Source: Pyronema omphalodes (lineage: Eukaryota; Ascomycota; Pezizomycetes; Pezizales; Pyronemataceae). From it: a DNA stretch of 64,000 bases. Where the stretch lies: assembly GCA_024516155.1 (NCBI GenBank), contig JAJJXM010000024.1, positions 186,001 through 250,000 of the forward strand, read 5' to 3'. The notes beneath the pieces are model-generated. The model did not search any database. It was not told where the DNA came from and worked only from the letters and a program-made list of their open reading frames with translations. The translations under genes were made by a program, and so were the position numbers. Positions 36,552-48,761 of this stretch are shown here, piece by piece. Position 1 is the first letter of the stretch. Each line of letters begins with the position of its first letter.

Positions 36552-39500
36552 ACTAGCGCTGGCTGTGTGGTGGATGTGAAACAGGACTAGAGAGATGGAA
36601 AGTAACGTCGAGCAGATCGATAGTGACCAGCTGTCGATAGAAAGATACTCTTCACAAGTTGGCTAAGGATCGACACGGATACAATTCAAGTCAGATGCGA
36701 AGTTGTAATGCGCAGATAACTGTGGGAAGGAAGAGATCTGAACTGCCAAGACATCTTTCAGTGGGGGGAGGGGTCATGAGGAAGAAACTTCCTGGCCCCG
36801 AGTGAGTTTGTGGTATTCGACCCTTTCGTAGGTGAATCAATGGCGTGGCGTATAAATACATGTAGGAGGTACATGGTTCGTAGTGCCAGTCGCCAGTCGA
36901 GGTAGAGTCTTGGCAAAACCTTCTAAATGTCGGCTTGGGATGTGTCCGGTTTATTTTTGTCGAGTGACGGCTGGTGATCATGCGTTGCCGCATGAGTCTA
37001 CATACTCAGGCACTGCCTACATCTTGATGCGGGGTACCACGTGGTGTTTAAAGAACAATAGGATTTCGATTGCATTTCCGATAGAACACTGGTTCTTTCT
37101 GTGCACCCCCGTGTGAATCATGTCTGCGGTATTCTCTCTTGGGATGGTGGTCGACTGCGGTGGATCGCGGCCCACGGGCGCCGGACGGACCACCAATATT
37201 TGGTACAGTCCCCTTCGAACCGGGGACTGGGCCGAACAGGCCATGTGCAACACCGGAATATGCTATGTCCGTACGAATGTTTTTTACAAAAAATACTGTT
37301 CCAAATTAATCCCGAAATAGTCGATAATGCAGTGTACCAGGCGATACGCATGCGTAGTACAGATAAGCAAATGGGAAAGGGAGGAGAAAAGTTGGACAAG
37401 GTTACCGATACCCATCATGGGAACAGGGTTTTCTGGATAGGACGGTAAATTTGAGAAAGCCAAGCCGTGGCTCTGCCATATGCACACCCTCCACCAAGCT
37501 ATCTGCAGAACTTCTCTTTCTACCCCAGATATGCAAAACTCCACCTTTCCTCCACTACGAGTATCGGACCCCACTGTCCAATAACAGCAATCAATGTAAA
37601 CCTATCTCCTTTCTCCCATGATAGACTACTTAATAGTTTGCAACTCCTCTCTACGATTTGAAATTGCGGTACTAACAATCCCAACAGACATCCCGAGACT
37701 TTGCAACATTTATGGAGGTAGCCACACTCAATTTGTACTCTACAATAAGAGCAATGTCAAAACGTCTCTACATGGTGCTTGGGAAGATCTGCCACCGAAC
37801 ATGACGGGTTACTGCTCTGACGATGCCGATATGGAGGCAGATGGTGGGAAAGTTAGCAAAGAGTCTCCCTGATTCGACGGTGGCAATCAACCTGGGCCCA
37901 TAATACGATACGACTTTGGCACTTCGCTTGAGTAGCTAGTAGTACTGAGAAGTGTTACCCCGTCTCGATGATCATTCATGTTGAGGAACATGATTCAAGG
38001 TTAAAGTTTCTTCCTGTGTTACTTACAACTAACACCTACCACATTGCGAGGCATACTGTTTGCGGTTGCATACCATCGATTCTTCTCCGTTTACCGTTCT
38101 GACAATCTTAAAACGTGTATCTATAGGCTGTGGGAACGCCGACCACCAACCATGATTGATTACTGCTCTGACAATGCCACCATAGAGGCAGGGGTTCTAC
38201 TGATTGAGAGGTGGTGGCTTACTTGGGTGCTGACTACGTACTATAGAAAAGAATTCAATGATGAGGGTATTAGGTTTCAATACACCCTGAGAGGTATCCC
38301 CACAGTCGTTGGGAACTTGGGAGAAGTCCGGATTGTCCGGTTAAAGCCCAAATAGTATTCTGTATTTCTTATTAAAACTGTCCAGTGGCTGATGCAAGGT
38401 GATGATAGCATCGCAGTAATGTTAACGGGTGCACAAGTAGAAATACCTAGATGCTAATATATTTAGCGAGTCAGTACGCAGTAAAGTCACTCAGTTGTAT
38501 GTTTTGATAATTCCCATACACGAGTGATTGTATATGCAACTCACCAAGGATCCAAAACAACACTCAAGTCGAGCATCCAGTATTGAATACATCCCCCACA
38601 ACTCTACAATAACAAATGAACTTTTTGAATCTTTACTTGTGAAACTCCGCGTGCAGTCATTCTTACGTGTAATCCACTCTACCCGCAATCACACACCATC
38701 ATATCGTTACCCCGAAATTTCTACGTGGATCTTACTGCCTCTCATTCCCTTTTATTCCGTCATATATTCTACCCAGTTGTATCTTCTCTCTAGTCGATCG
38801 GGTGTCCAATATCTTTCCATCGTGGTCCCTGGTGGGAGGGACATCATTCTATTGCACTTGGTTTACCGTTCTCAGTTTTTCTTCGTGATAGTACGAAGTT
38901 GAATGTAAGAGAAGCCAAGCATGTTCAAGAAAGATACTGACAAGTGTACCTATTCTTCAAGTTCAGTGATAGAAAGACAGAGCAGACCGACGGAGCTGAA
39001 AGGTCGATATCCCATAGGTTCATGCGACAGATTTCAAAAATAGTCGTTTTTGTAATATCAGATGACAATGGGTTAACTCTGGCCCAGAGCTCGGGTTGGA
39101 TAGCAGTCGGATCTAGTCTTACAGAATCCTTCAGCTGTGAGCTTTTAATGGATATGGGTCTGGTGGTATAGTATTCTCTAATCTACTTCCCCTAATGAAA
39201 GCCCATCTGGTCCATCATGCTGAAATTTGTCCTTGAATAAGTTATCACAGAGATACTCATTCATAAACTAGAATCTGATCTTAATTACAAAAGATTATTC
39301 GGCCCTTTTTTTGATTATTTTAGGACAATCTATATACCAACTGATCTTGACTCCGACAGTTATAATCCTCATGAAGTCAGGGCTCAGCGGTGAATAAAAG
39401 CAATGTTACCTCTGCTGGTTTAATTCCAGAAGAGATGGGGTGTTTTTAATGCATCCTTTTTTTCTCTTTTTTTTTGGAAAACCCCAGTATGAAGGTGATA

Positions 39501-40705
39501 TTGCATGAGGCATAGACAAATAAGCACGTGATTATAGCATATCGTTCGTTTAATTGATTTTTGCTTCGGGAGGAACCCAGTAATTTTTTCTTGTGGCTTT
39601 AATGAATGCCTTAAGCTTTATTTCCGTTTAATCTTATGATGCTCACGGCGATATGAACACAACATGTCATAGAGTGATATTTCGTGAGTTCATTCGTCGG
39701 CATGTGTAGTTGTGTGTTTAGAGAGCGGCGGAGGGACGTAGTCATCTGCCATATTGAATTTCCGGCAGTCCTTTCATTATAAAAGTATGTCTGTATAATT
39801 GAGGATAGACTCGCTTTGTATGAGTGAAGCCAACTCCTATTTCAGTGGTCGTGGTGTATTGTGCCATGGAATCCGATTCCCAGGAACTTGCAGGTAATGA
39901 CGAAATCCCTGTATCTACATCAGTGCAATGTCAGAGATTTCCTTCATTGTTAGAATTCTTCTACGGGTATGTACTGATTTTAGAGTCAAAAGAATTGTCT
40001 CTAACCTGTTCTTGTTATTGATTCGTTTTTGCACAACCATTGGTTCGTTGCACTTGTGTAGTGTTACGGTTTCCACAGTTTCTACGGTTTCTGGTTTGCA
40101 TCCGCGCAATGTCCTCGGGAACAAGATTATCTCCAACTCTCTGTTTGATCACTACGCCTAGATTTTGTTCTCTGATACAACTGTACATGCAACGATGACA
40201 GCTTCTATCAATCACCAAATATGCTTTGATGATTATGATTAAAGAAGGCTACCACAGGGTTGTTAAACCTTCACGCTTTCTCAGGAAAGCACTGGAATTA
40301 TAATTATTGTTTTGCTATGTGCGGAGTAAATAGTGTGCGCGCGAGTTTTGATGCTTGGGGATTACACCGTTGTCTGATACATGATATGCACAGAATTGTC
40401 AAACGAACAATGACGACAAAAAAGAAATCATTGAATCGATCGGGAAATAAAGATTTTTTTGGGGCCCGATTTATAATAAATAATTCTCAAGGTTCCTTGT
40501 TTTTGAGTCGAAATTTCGCTCGTATCATGCATCACATACCTCTCTAATTCGCGCGGTTGAAGTCCCAGAATTTTGCACGTGAGTTTAAATGTTGCGGACA
40601 TGCATGGAATTAACAGACCGCATTAGACTTTATTTCAAAAACAAAAACAGTTCCAATCTCTGAACACAGAATAATTATTACACAAGGTCTAGCTCAACAT
40701 GACCA
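36552..40705. other. 4.2-kb intergenic region
   Basis: No full gene is supported. It contains a diverged tandem pair of exon-like segments (37660-38355, listed separately). The remaining frames, such as 38528-38902 and 39824-40021, lack splice context or recognisable domains. Confidence 0.45.
37660..38355 (+). other. diverged tandem pair of exon-like segments
   Basis: Two segments ~365 bp apart align in DNA and in translation: about 37740-37842 (NKSNVKTSLHGAWEDLPPNM, then YCSDDADMEA) and about 38090-38190 (SDNLKTCIYRLWERRPPTMI, then YCSDNATIEA). Each is preceded by an ACTAAC branch-like site (37670 and 38028 areas). The second copy stays open to a stop at 38355 with a protein-like tail (ERWWLTWVLTTYYRKEFNDE). 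They may be the 3' exons of a duplicated small gene or of a decayed one. I could not build a full model or name a family. Confidence 0.35.
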
Positions 40706-41547
40706 TCAATCTTCTAACTCGATTAAACTACAAAAATATTCTGAAACATTAACGCCGACACCAGTCCTGACAACATCTCTACTCAACCTCATAATACACT
40801 CCACAACATCCTTTTTCTTCGTCAACATATATCTTCTAAAAGGACACGTATCCGCTGGTTGATACAACACTAGCGTCTCTCCATCCGTAAAAATCCCATT
40901 CACAAAGCCGGTGTGTATTTCTGAATTCAATCTTGGAAACCTTGGATGCCAATACAAATTCAACGCATCAGCTAACTCCTCGGCGTAACACCAAATCAGA
41001 AATAATCTATTATTCTCCAACAGTCCGGATGGTGATTTGATTATCATCATTCCTGCATGTTTAATCTTTCCTGGTGTATTGTTGCAATAAGCTGGAGGAA
41101 ATTCAGCATCTAGAATATTATGATTGTGTACAGTTCCCTATTTATACCATCCAATATATATATATATATGTATTAGTAAATCATCAGCTTCAGTCTTCAG
41201 AAACGTAACAGAAATTTTGAATAGAGATGTAGGGATTCACTAACGCAAACTTTAAACAACAATTTTCTGAAGCATTTAAACCGTTTATATCGATCCCGCT
41301 TTCGAAGAATCAAAAAGCGCCGGAAACATTCTCGCCGCAAAGGTGTGTCCCAGGATAACACTTTGTCTACCTCTTGGCTAATCCATCGCTCTCGTTGGTG
41401 GTTAGGTGGCTCCGGACTCCGTGTACAGTCAAGCGCAACGGGTAATCTACGTAGGGTTACGTCGGATTCGTTATCGACAGAACCGACTTCAGAGGTGTTG
41501 ACCACCGGGGCTTCGATATCAGGCATTGTTGAGGCGGTGTCGGACAT
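40706..41547 (-). CDS. uncharacterised two-exon protein
   Basis: Exon 1 is 41547-41245 (101 codons) and exon 2 is 41137-40706 (143 codons plus stop), joined at phase 0 across a 107-bp intron with a GTTAGT donor, GATTTACTAATAC branch site and AAATAG acceptor; 244 aa. The N-terminal half is Ser/Asp/Arg-rich and ends in a basic stretch (RRFLILRKRDRYKRFKCFRK). The C-terminal half looks folded: LIWCYAEELADALNLYWHPR, then FTDGETLVLYQPAD and a helix ending at LIELED. An upstream in-frame start at 41691 would add 48 residues of poor composition; MSDTAS at 41547 is preferred. Family not recognised. It lies just downstream of the P450, same strand, 480 bp apart, with no evidence of a functional link. 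Confidence 0.62.
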
Positions 41548-42025
41548 GTTGGTGCCTAGTGGAGACAGGTGGCGTGTGGCAGGTGAAGTATGACTGTACT
41601 TCTGGACGAGATTTGTAAATTTGGTAGTGTAGCAGGTATTACTGGTATAATTCAGGTAAATACCTCCACTTTTATTAACGACCTGCAACATTTTTAGGGC
41701 ACCACAACTGCGTGAATACGGGGTTGTGATTCATAACTCGTTCAATATGACCAACCCCAGAGAAACGAAAATCCAAGCAAATTTTTTAGATAATAATGCA
41801 TCAAGGTAAAGTATATTTCAAATAATTGTTACGGTTACTGGCCACTGTTGGGTCGAAAGGTCGCTTGATACATAACGCGCGCCTTAGTTCATGACGCTAA
41901 ATTTAGGCGTTGAAGAAACAGCACTCGCGCAACGACATACGGCGACATACACCAAATTTCATCTCAAAACATAAACAGTCATCCATTATTTCATAAAACA
42001 TACATAACATAGTAACCTACACATT
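41548..42025. other. intergenic between P450 and the two-exon gene
   Basis: About 480 bp that should hold the 3' end of the P450 gene and the promoter of the downstream gene, both on the minus strand. A frame of 82 codons on the plus strand (41345-41593) is a shadow of the two-exon gene. Confidence 0.5.
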
Positions 42026-43742
42026 TTACAATCTCCTCCTTCTAAACTCCACCTGACAATCATTATCCGCCGCAATATTCAACTCAAACACTAAATCATT
42101 AGGCCGTTTCTTCCTATCCCCAGCAAACCTGATATCATACTTCATCAAGATATCACACAAAACAATCTTCATCTCAGTATCCGCAAAGAATCTACCAGGG
42201 CAAACATGTTTTCCATATCCCCAGTGACCTAGAGAAGTGGCAGCATAAGTGTAACGTCCATCTGCCTCGGCTGATTGAGCACGCATCTTCATGAAACGGT
42301 AACCATCGAATTCATCTGGATTTTCCAGAATAGCAGGATCGAAAGAAGCTGCGAGCCAAGGACATCCAATTATCTCGGTTCCCTGGGGAACGTGGTGACC
42401 GGTGGAGAAAGTAAATCCGTTGGGGTGGACTGCTATACGGGGAGTTCCAACTGTGTGAAGCGTTAGTTACTGCTTGAAAGAGTAGATAAGAAGGGGGGGT
42501 ACGAACTGGGTTGAGGTGGGCTGCGACGCTGGGACTCCTTGAAGAATGAGTCCATAAGTTCGAGTTTCTTAGACATGGCATTCGTGAAAACTCCTCCCTC
42601 CTCTTTGTAAACGCGTTCAATCTCCTCGCGCATAGGTTCGATATACTCGGGGTGAGACAAAAGGTCAAAGATAGCCTTGCTGAGTGACATGGTAGTGGTG
42701 TGAATGGATGCCAAAGAGATAATCAAGAATTGCTTTGCCAAAAATTCCGGTGACTGCTCGTTCTCATTGGCAGAGTCCATCATCCATTGTAAGAAGTCAT
42801 CCTGGGGCTTCTCCTCACCGCTCCGGCGGGCGAGAACAATGGGAATCACAGTACGGCGTGCAACATCTTGATGCTTCTTGACGCGGCGGATATCAGGAAG
42901 CAGAGCAGCGCCGAGAGGACGAAGGAAGGTGGGAAGAAGACGAAGTTTGGCTCCACCACCAAATGCGTCCATACTGTATTGGATGACAGTGTTACACCAT
43001 TCCTCGTTTCTGTTACGAGGGGAGCCGATCATAATACGGCCGGACAGGAGGGCAATAACTTTGAGAAGGGTGGGCTGGAGAGGATATGCAGTCCATTCTG
43101 CATGTAACGTCAGATTTGCCTGAAAAATATATTTACTGCCACAGGAGAGACTAACCATCGCATTCACCAATGTGTTTAGGAATCGCATATTTGTTCTCCT
43201 CAACAAGAGGGGCGATTTGTTTGGCATGCTTCTTGGTAAGGTCGACACGAACACATTTGTTTCTAAGGTCTCCGTCGGAGTCCATTCCTGTGTACCATCC
43301 CAAGAAGCGAGCTTGTAGTGCGGCGTTCGAGCTGAGAACGGTATCCGGCGCAGCGGTAATGTCTCCAGCGAGATCAGGGGAGCAGGCGACTTTGTATCCA
43401 TCTGGGGTCCAGACTTTCCAAACGCTACCGGTTGGGAACTAGGGCAAAGTCAGTCTTGGGTTGCAGCCATGTAAAATGAAAAGGTAATTGGCATACCTTC
43501 TTGTAACCTTCCACACCGAGGGATTTGCATTCCCAAACAAACTTCATGCGCGCTCTCCAGTACGCTCCAAAATCGAAGAAACCTCTCTTCTCAAATCCGA
43601 TGGTAGGGATATGAGAGAGAGCCCAGTATGTTGAAAAGTAACCCCATAGCTTGGGAACAAAAGTAAGGATACTGAGAAAGATCACAGCAGTTGTAATGGG
43701 ATTCGTCTTGAGGTGCAAGACAAGAGCGTCGGTGGACTCCAT
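42026..43742 (-). CDS. cytochrome P450 monooxygenase
   Basis: Four exons on the minus strand: 43742-43497, 43438-43156, 43097-42507, 42450-42026, with introns of 56-58 bp; 514 aa, the usual length. An N-terminal anchor lies at about residues 15-40 (TTAVIFLSILTFVPKLW). The I-helix reads LASIHTTT, the K-helix has E-x-x-R (KESQRR), and the meander has FDGYRF. The haem loop is WGYGKHVCPGRFF with the axial Cys at residue 457. The I-helix ASIHTT and the FDGYRF form are typical of the fungal P450 group that includes ent-kaurene oxidase and indole-diterpene oxidases, so a terpenoid or similar hydrophobic substrate is plausible but unproven. It would act at the ER membrane with a P450 reductase. No terpene synthase or other cluster enzyme lies nearby. 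The exon 2/3 acceptor (43098) is the least certain join. Confidence 0.88.
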
Positions 43743-46433
43743 GGCTCGATGCTTGGAATTCCGGTATCTTGGGAGATGGAATACCTGTGCCTTAAGTAGA
43801 CAGAGACCTGCCTCTCGCGGAGAAAACGTGGCTGTTGTGGACAAAGTCACCCTGAAAATGTATCACAAAATTCCCCGGCAGTATTATTTCATAACGAGAT
43901 TGTGCCGCGGTGGGTAGGTAACTGACCAGGTGATTGCAGTGTTCATCCCATATTTTATTATTCCGGCGCGGATATGTACCATGGATGTGACTAAATTTCG
44001 CCCTTATAGAGGATGGCGAGATGAACTTCCATCTATGGTGTCGCATAGCAGTAAAGTGGTGTCAAAAATATCAGATGCGGGACGGTGAATTCGGACAAAC
44101 AGGCACTGCTGCAGCATGATGCAATGACATTATTGGTCGAACACCAATGTAGCTAAGCTGCAGATCTATTCCAGGGACCCCATATTTCTATTGCTGATCA
44201 GCAGCCCATCTCAAAGAAGTTCTGTGCTTGTAGATCGCCAATGTACTTGGTACAGGATGATCTCTCGGTTATTTGGCGGCTGGAAAGCTTAGATTGAACA
44301 ATCAATCTATCAATATTTTATCAATATGTTGTGATTTCAGACTGCGCGTGGGGATTTATCGCATTGTATGTCGCAGCGGAACCAACCTATGTCTACGGAT
44401 ACCAGTCGAGCAATACTAGCATCAACGTAACCTTTGCAACACCCCACGGGCTGTTGCAGAGTCACCGTAGACGGACATATTGCCTCTAATTTGAGCATCA
44501 AGGCTTCATAAAAAAAAGTTGTCAGTAGCTCGTAACCTGGTCTAGCAATTGCAGCACCTTCGGCTTCTGTGTAATGCTTGATATCATATGTTATCTCCCG
44601 CTTGAGATCAAGACTATGTTGGTTCCTGTGGTATTCTTGCATGGGCAGCAAGGCTATATCCATCTAACGCTGTTGTGCATATGTAGAATGGCCCATCACC
44701 TTCGGATTGTATATATGTAGGCCTTACATCGCCAGGCCACAATCGAGCGAAATCATCCCCCCACCACAAGGCGGTCATGGATAAGTTCTGATGCCAAGAG
44801 TTCTCACACCGTAAATGTATCCAGAGGGCGTACTAGAGAAAGTGGATGTTGAATTTTGCATGAAAGGGTGCGCAAAGAAAATGTTATGTTCGGGCATGAG
44901 GGACGAAAATGTACCGCGCCTATGTAGTGTTGGCGCACTCATCTGCACGAGGCCAGGTCAGTTAGAACGATAGGTCATAATCAATCATATACATACCATA
45001 TAGGGTTCTACCAGAGGCTGTCGATAACTCAAGGTACCACAAGATCCACATGCTTTTTGTTTCGTCTCCTCAGTTGCTTTTTGTTGTTCTTATCAACTCT
45101 CGGCCATCATAATCCAGCAGTTTATCGTGGGATCAAGCACACCAGGAAAATTGTTTCTCGCCACATGAACTGGAACTTCCAGGCTCCTTTCATAGGCATA
45201 CCATTTAGTCTAGAACAGCGTCGCGTCTGATGTGTTGGCTCGCCGCAATGCGCTTAAGGCGGTATGCAGACCCACTCTTTTCTGCGCGGTTGAAGTGGTT
45301 AGATAGGGATATCCGGTCCGATGCAAACGGTTGTCTACATACAGAAATGCATGCGCGTAGCTGTGGGGGTTTGCCGATGTAGAATCGCGTTCCGGAGGCG
45401 GTCTAGAATGGTATTTTTCGCATTCTAATCGCCCGGTAGCGAGAGATATGGTTGAATCAAAGAGCTTGTGTTTATCACGTTGCCTCTATGTATTGCCATC
45501 CCGAAGCCCGAATATTGACGGCCTGTCGCGTAGTACGTGTACATATATCTCGGGTTTCAAGTCGGTGCATGCATACTCGACGAGTATGAGGCTTCGGCGA
45601 ATCTAGAGTTACCGCCCCCACACCAGTTGTTAAAAGGCTTCATCAACAGCGGAGTTGTACTTTGTCTACTAATTATGCACAGACAGTTAGTAACTGGCAT
45701 TACGGAAAAGAAGAGCAGACTATTTCAAGGTCTCAAATTTGGCGCAACCTTGGGCGATCTCCTCCCCGACGCGTTGCACATCAAACGACGAGTCCGTTCC
45801 GAGTACTGCAATCCGAAGTGAACGCTGAATTTCGGAAAGTGGGCGTTGAGTGTCGATGCCGGTTCAGTTAATGTGACAGCCGAGGTTGGTGCGGTACAAA
45901 TCCGACGTGATTCGTGGTGCATGGTTTTCTCCGAAGTGCACACGAGTGAAACACCAGTAAGGCTTTGAGCCGACAAACATTATGTGTTGTGGTATCCTGA
46001 GGGTATTATGATGAGGCGAAATGGTATATTTGTGCCTAAGAAGTGGACATGGTGTTGCAGGGAGAACGATGGAGATGGTAAGGCCAAAGAGATGATGGAA
46101 CCCGGAGAGGTTTGCCATCACCATGCGTGGTTGTCATATCACCACGCTTATAGCTTCTCACGATGGCTGATGATATATACCATTGGTGACGGGGTGTTGT
46201 ATGTTTTTACTCTCGCGGGCGACTGTAGTCAGCTCATGCTGGCCATCAGCGTTTCATTCTCGATGACATCATACATAGTTTCGCCAAACTTGTCATTGTT
46301 TGACGCGTCTCATCGTGGAGTATGTAGCTTTTCCGGTTTCTTATCTTATCCATCAACCATCTCCGCCAGTCGCTCCGGGAAGGCCACCGTGTCACGTCGG
46401 CGAAACAGTATCAGTTACCCTGTTTGTCCAAAC
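43743..46433. other. 2.7-kb intergenic region
   Basis: No gene is supported. The minus-strand frames 44337-44663 and 45725-45976 have moderately protein-like composition, but no partner exons or recognised domains were found. Confidence 0.45.
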
Positions 46434-46443
46434 TATATAAAGG
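46434..46443 (+). promoter_or_regulatory. TATA box
   Basis: TATATAAAGG, followed by a C/T-rich leader and, 80 bp downstream, an ATG in the context CAACAAATG at 46524. It is a clear core-promoter arrangement with only a short ORF behind it. Confidence 0.5.
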
Positions 46444-46523
46444 CCGCTTTCCTCCCCCACTTCTGATCTTCAGCTCTCTTTGGTACGTCCTCACCACCCC
46501 CATACTATCATCACCATCAACAA

Positions 46524-46856
46524 ATGCTAATTATTTCCACAGCCTTTTGGCTTAGATCAAGTGTAGTATCTGTTCTTTTCAGTTTAATATCTGAAACGGT
46601 TCTATTTGAACCTTCTTATATTAATCTTATTTTTGAACCCCGGGAACTGGCCTCTGTGCTTGCACATGTCGATACCCACTGTGTCACTGGTATTGTACTG
46701 CCTCCAGTTGACGCGACCATTCTTTTCCTTATTTGTTACCTGTGGGAAGCATCTGAAGAAGAGATTTGTTACTGGTTCATAGCTCTGGCTCATATCCTGT
46801 TTAAATCATACCTATTTTGTGATCACGTATGTCGCGGTTGTCTCCACTTTTCCTGA
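46524..46856 (+). CDS. possible orphan small protein with hydrophobic segments
   Basis: A 110-residue frame starting MLIISTAFWLRSSVVSVLFS, about 80 bp after a good TATA box. It has two further hydrophobic stretches and eight Cys. The leader is CA-rich before the ATG, as in highly expressed fungal genes. Against it: a plausible leader intron (46483-46542, GTACGT...CCACAG, branch TGCTAAT) would remove this ATG, leaving a transcript with no long ORF. It could be a small membrane or secreted protein, a noncoding RNA, or nothing. Family not recognised. Confidence 0.28.
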   Translation: MLIISTAFWLRSSVVSVLFSLISETVLFEPSYINLIFEPRELASVLAHVDTHCVTGIVLPPVDATILFLICYLWEASEEEICYWFIALAHILFKSYLFCDHVCRGCLHFS

Positions 46857-47918
46857 ACGCCCTCGAAACATGACCTCAACTTACGCCCAGCGGGGCCATA
46901 ACGCCAGGCCATATGTAAGCATGTATGTTTCTGTAACGTGCAGCATATATAGGGATGATAAAGTGATTTCCTCCGCCATTGCAATCGTGCAACACCCTAG
47001 CATACAGGAACCATATGCATAATATTACTTGAAGGGTTTCAACATCAGTCGATTGAGCAGGAACGACTCCATGTAGCAACACGCTCAGCTTTCGTTGCGA
47101 GTTATGTCAACTATTGAACTCTGCTTCCAGCGTCACAAGCATCTATATCTTCAGATAACTATTCAAATGTCACACATGCATCACTATCGTGATGCTGATG
47201 TAGTTACAGCTTACGCGCACCTGACAGACCCGTAGTTCAAAACACAGCCCAGGAAGCGTTGCCAACTCTAGTACAGCCCGTGTAACCTTATCATGTACAG
47301 CTTCAGCTGGAGAGATCTTGTCTCGTGTCAGAGTACAGCTTGTCGGACCCTGCTGTCATAGCTCATGACTGATCACTCATTAATTTACTCACCCACGCAC
47401 GTCACGTCTCGAGACTCTTTCCCTCCGGTCTGAAAACTTGACAAGATCGAGTCTCCATAATGCAAGCTTTTTTCCCAAGGTCAACGAAGCTGGAGTATCG
47501 TCTCGTCTCCTGTTGATAACTATGGGTAACGTTGACTCGAGATCAGCATCAACCCTTCTGACCCTTTCACAACCTTCTAATATATCCCAAATGTCACACC
47601 TATGTCATCCCTCCTATACGACCACCACACCATTTGAATTATACAACCCTCCAGACTCGCTTACGAAATTGATGGGGTCAGTTACACTGACCGTAGGCTG
47701 GCCCTTTGTGGCCGTTCTGTTTCAATCGATCACCAGGACATTGACATCACCCCACAACATTTCGACGGCGTTCGACGAAATATCCAATTCACCAACTCCG
47801 AGCACAGCCACTCTTTCCGCTAATCTGTCTTCTACCCTCTCCGGAATTCTCTCCGCTAATACGAGCCACCCTGGATCCTCGCGATTCGGCGCTCCTAGTC
47901 GCCATCAACACCAGCGTC
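46857..47918. other. intergenic, with an overlapping frame before the next gene
   Basis: Contains a 180-codon plus-strand frame (47438-47980), Ser/Thr/Pro-rich, that overlaps the start of the gene at 47919 in another frame. It is more likely leader sequence than a separate gene. Confidence 0.4.
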
Positions 47919-48512
47919 ATGACCCTCCAGCGCCATCGCCGGTCACAACTAGACCTAACTTCCGCTGCAGCTCTTTCTGATTTCCTCCAATGTCAATCCG
48001 CGGACACTGCATTCCTGGCGCAACAAGCCGCCTTATACAAATTACGTCAACGGCAGGGGAATGAAAGTTTTTTCCGCATGAGTTATCAGGAGCGACGGCA
48101 ATGGCGGGAGGATACGAAGAAAAGAATCGAGCAGGAGACGAGGAAGTTTGAGGCTTGCAAGTTGCAGATAAAGAGGGATAGATGTGCGATGCTAAAAATC
48201 TGGAAGCAGCTGGATGTGATGCTGGGGAGTTGGTTAAGAAGGCTTAAGGCTGATGGGGTGTATATGGGGGTTTGGTTGGAGGCTAAAAATGATGGATGTG
48301 AAGGGAATAACAATGGAGGAGACGATATGGCAATTGTTGCTAAGCAGCAGAAAGAGGTTGAAGAGAGAGAACGAATCTTGGAACGCACGAGAATGGTGCT
48401 GGAGAAATGCCAGGAGCTTCGAAAGAGGGGGTTACTGACACCCCGAGCACCATCTACCAATAGTTCTGGCTGTGAAACTTCAGATGCCGGCTGGTCTGAC
48501 GATTCCTACTGA
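47919..48512 (+). CDS. uncharacterised coiled-coil protein
   Basis: An intronless 197-residue frame. After a short Ser/Ala start, the protein is highly charged and helical (YQERRQWREDTKKRIEQETR; KQQKEVEERERILERTRMVL), with a less charged middle around residues 90-130 (a Trp/Leu stretch, then Asn/Gly/Asp-rich). The C-terminus is Ser/Thr-rich (TNSSGCETSDAGWSDDSY). No signal peptide, membrane segment or enzyme motif. An additional upstream exon is possible, since the Ser/Pro-rich frame just upstream overlaps the start. It and the next gene (250 bp downstream, same strand) both end in Arg/Lys/Glu-rich helices but do not clearly align. Family not recognised. Confidence 0.62.
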   Translation: MTLQRHRRSQLDLTSAAALSDFLQCQSADTAFLAQQAALYKLRQRQGNESFFRMSYQERRQWREDTKKRIEQETRKFEACKLQIKRDRCAMLKIWKQLDVMLGSWLRRLKADGVYMGVWLEAKNDGCEGNNNGGDDMAIVAKQQKEVEERERILERTRMVLEKCQELRKRGLLTPRAPSTNSSGCETSDAGWSDDSY

Positions 48513-48761
48513 ATCTTCAACACGAATCATAATATAAGGCGACCAATCAATCTTACATGGCCGCGTTGGAAAATCATAATATAGACAGATGGGAACGTAC
48601 ATATAATCTGAGTTGTGGAATAATAAGCCGTGTTACAATACATATTGCTTAATCTCTATCCTCTGTTTTTTATATCGTTTTTTCTCCTCCTTCCGTTTGC
48701 TCTTCATAACTCATTATACCTACCGCTCACTCAAACCACTCACTCAGAAAACCTAACAGCC

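Noticed and set aside
44337..44663. Minus-strand 108-codon frame as a gene
   Set aside because: Fairly good composition, but no family resemblance, no partner exon and no promoter signal.
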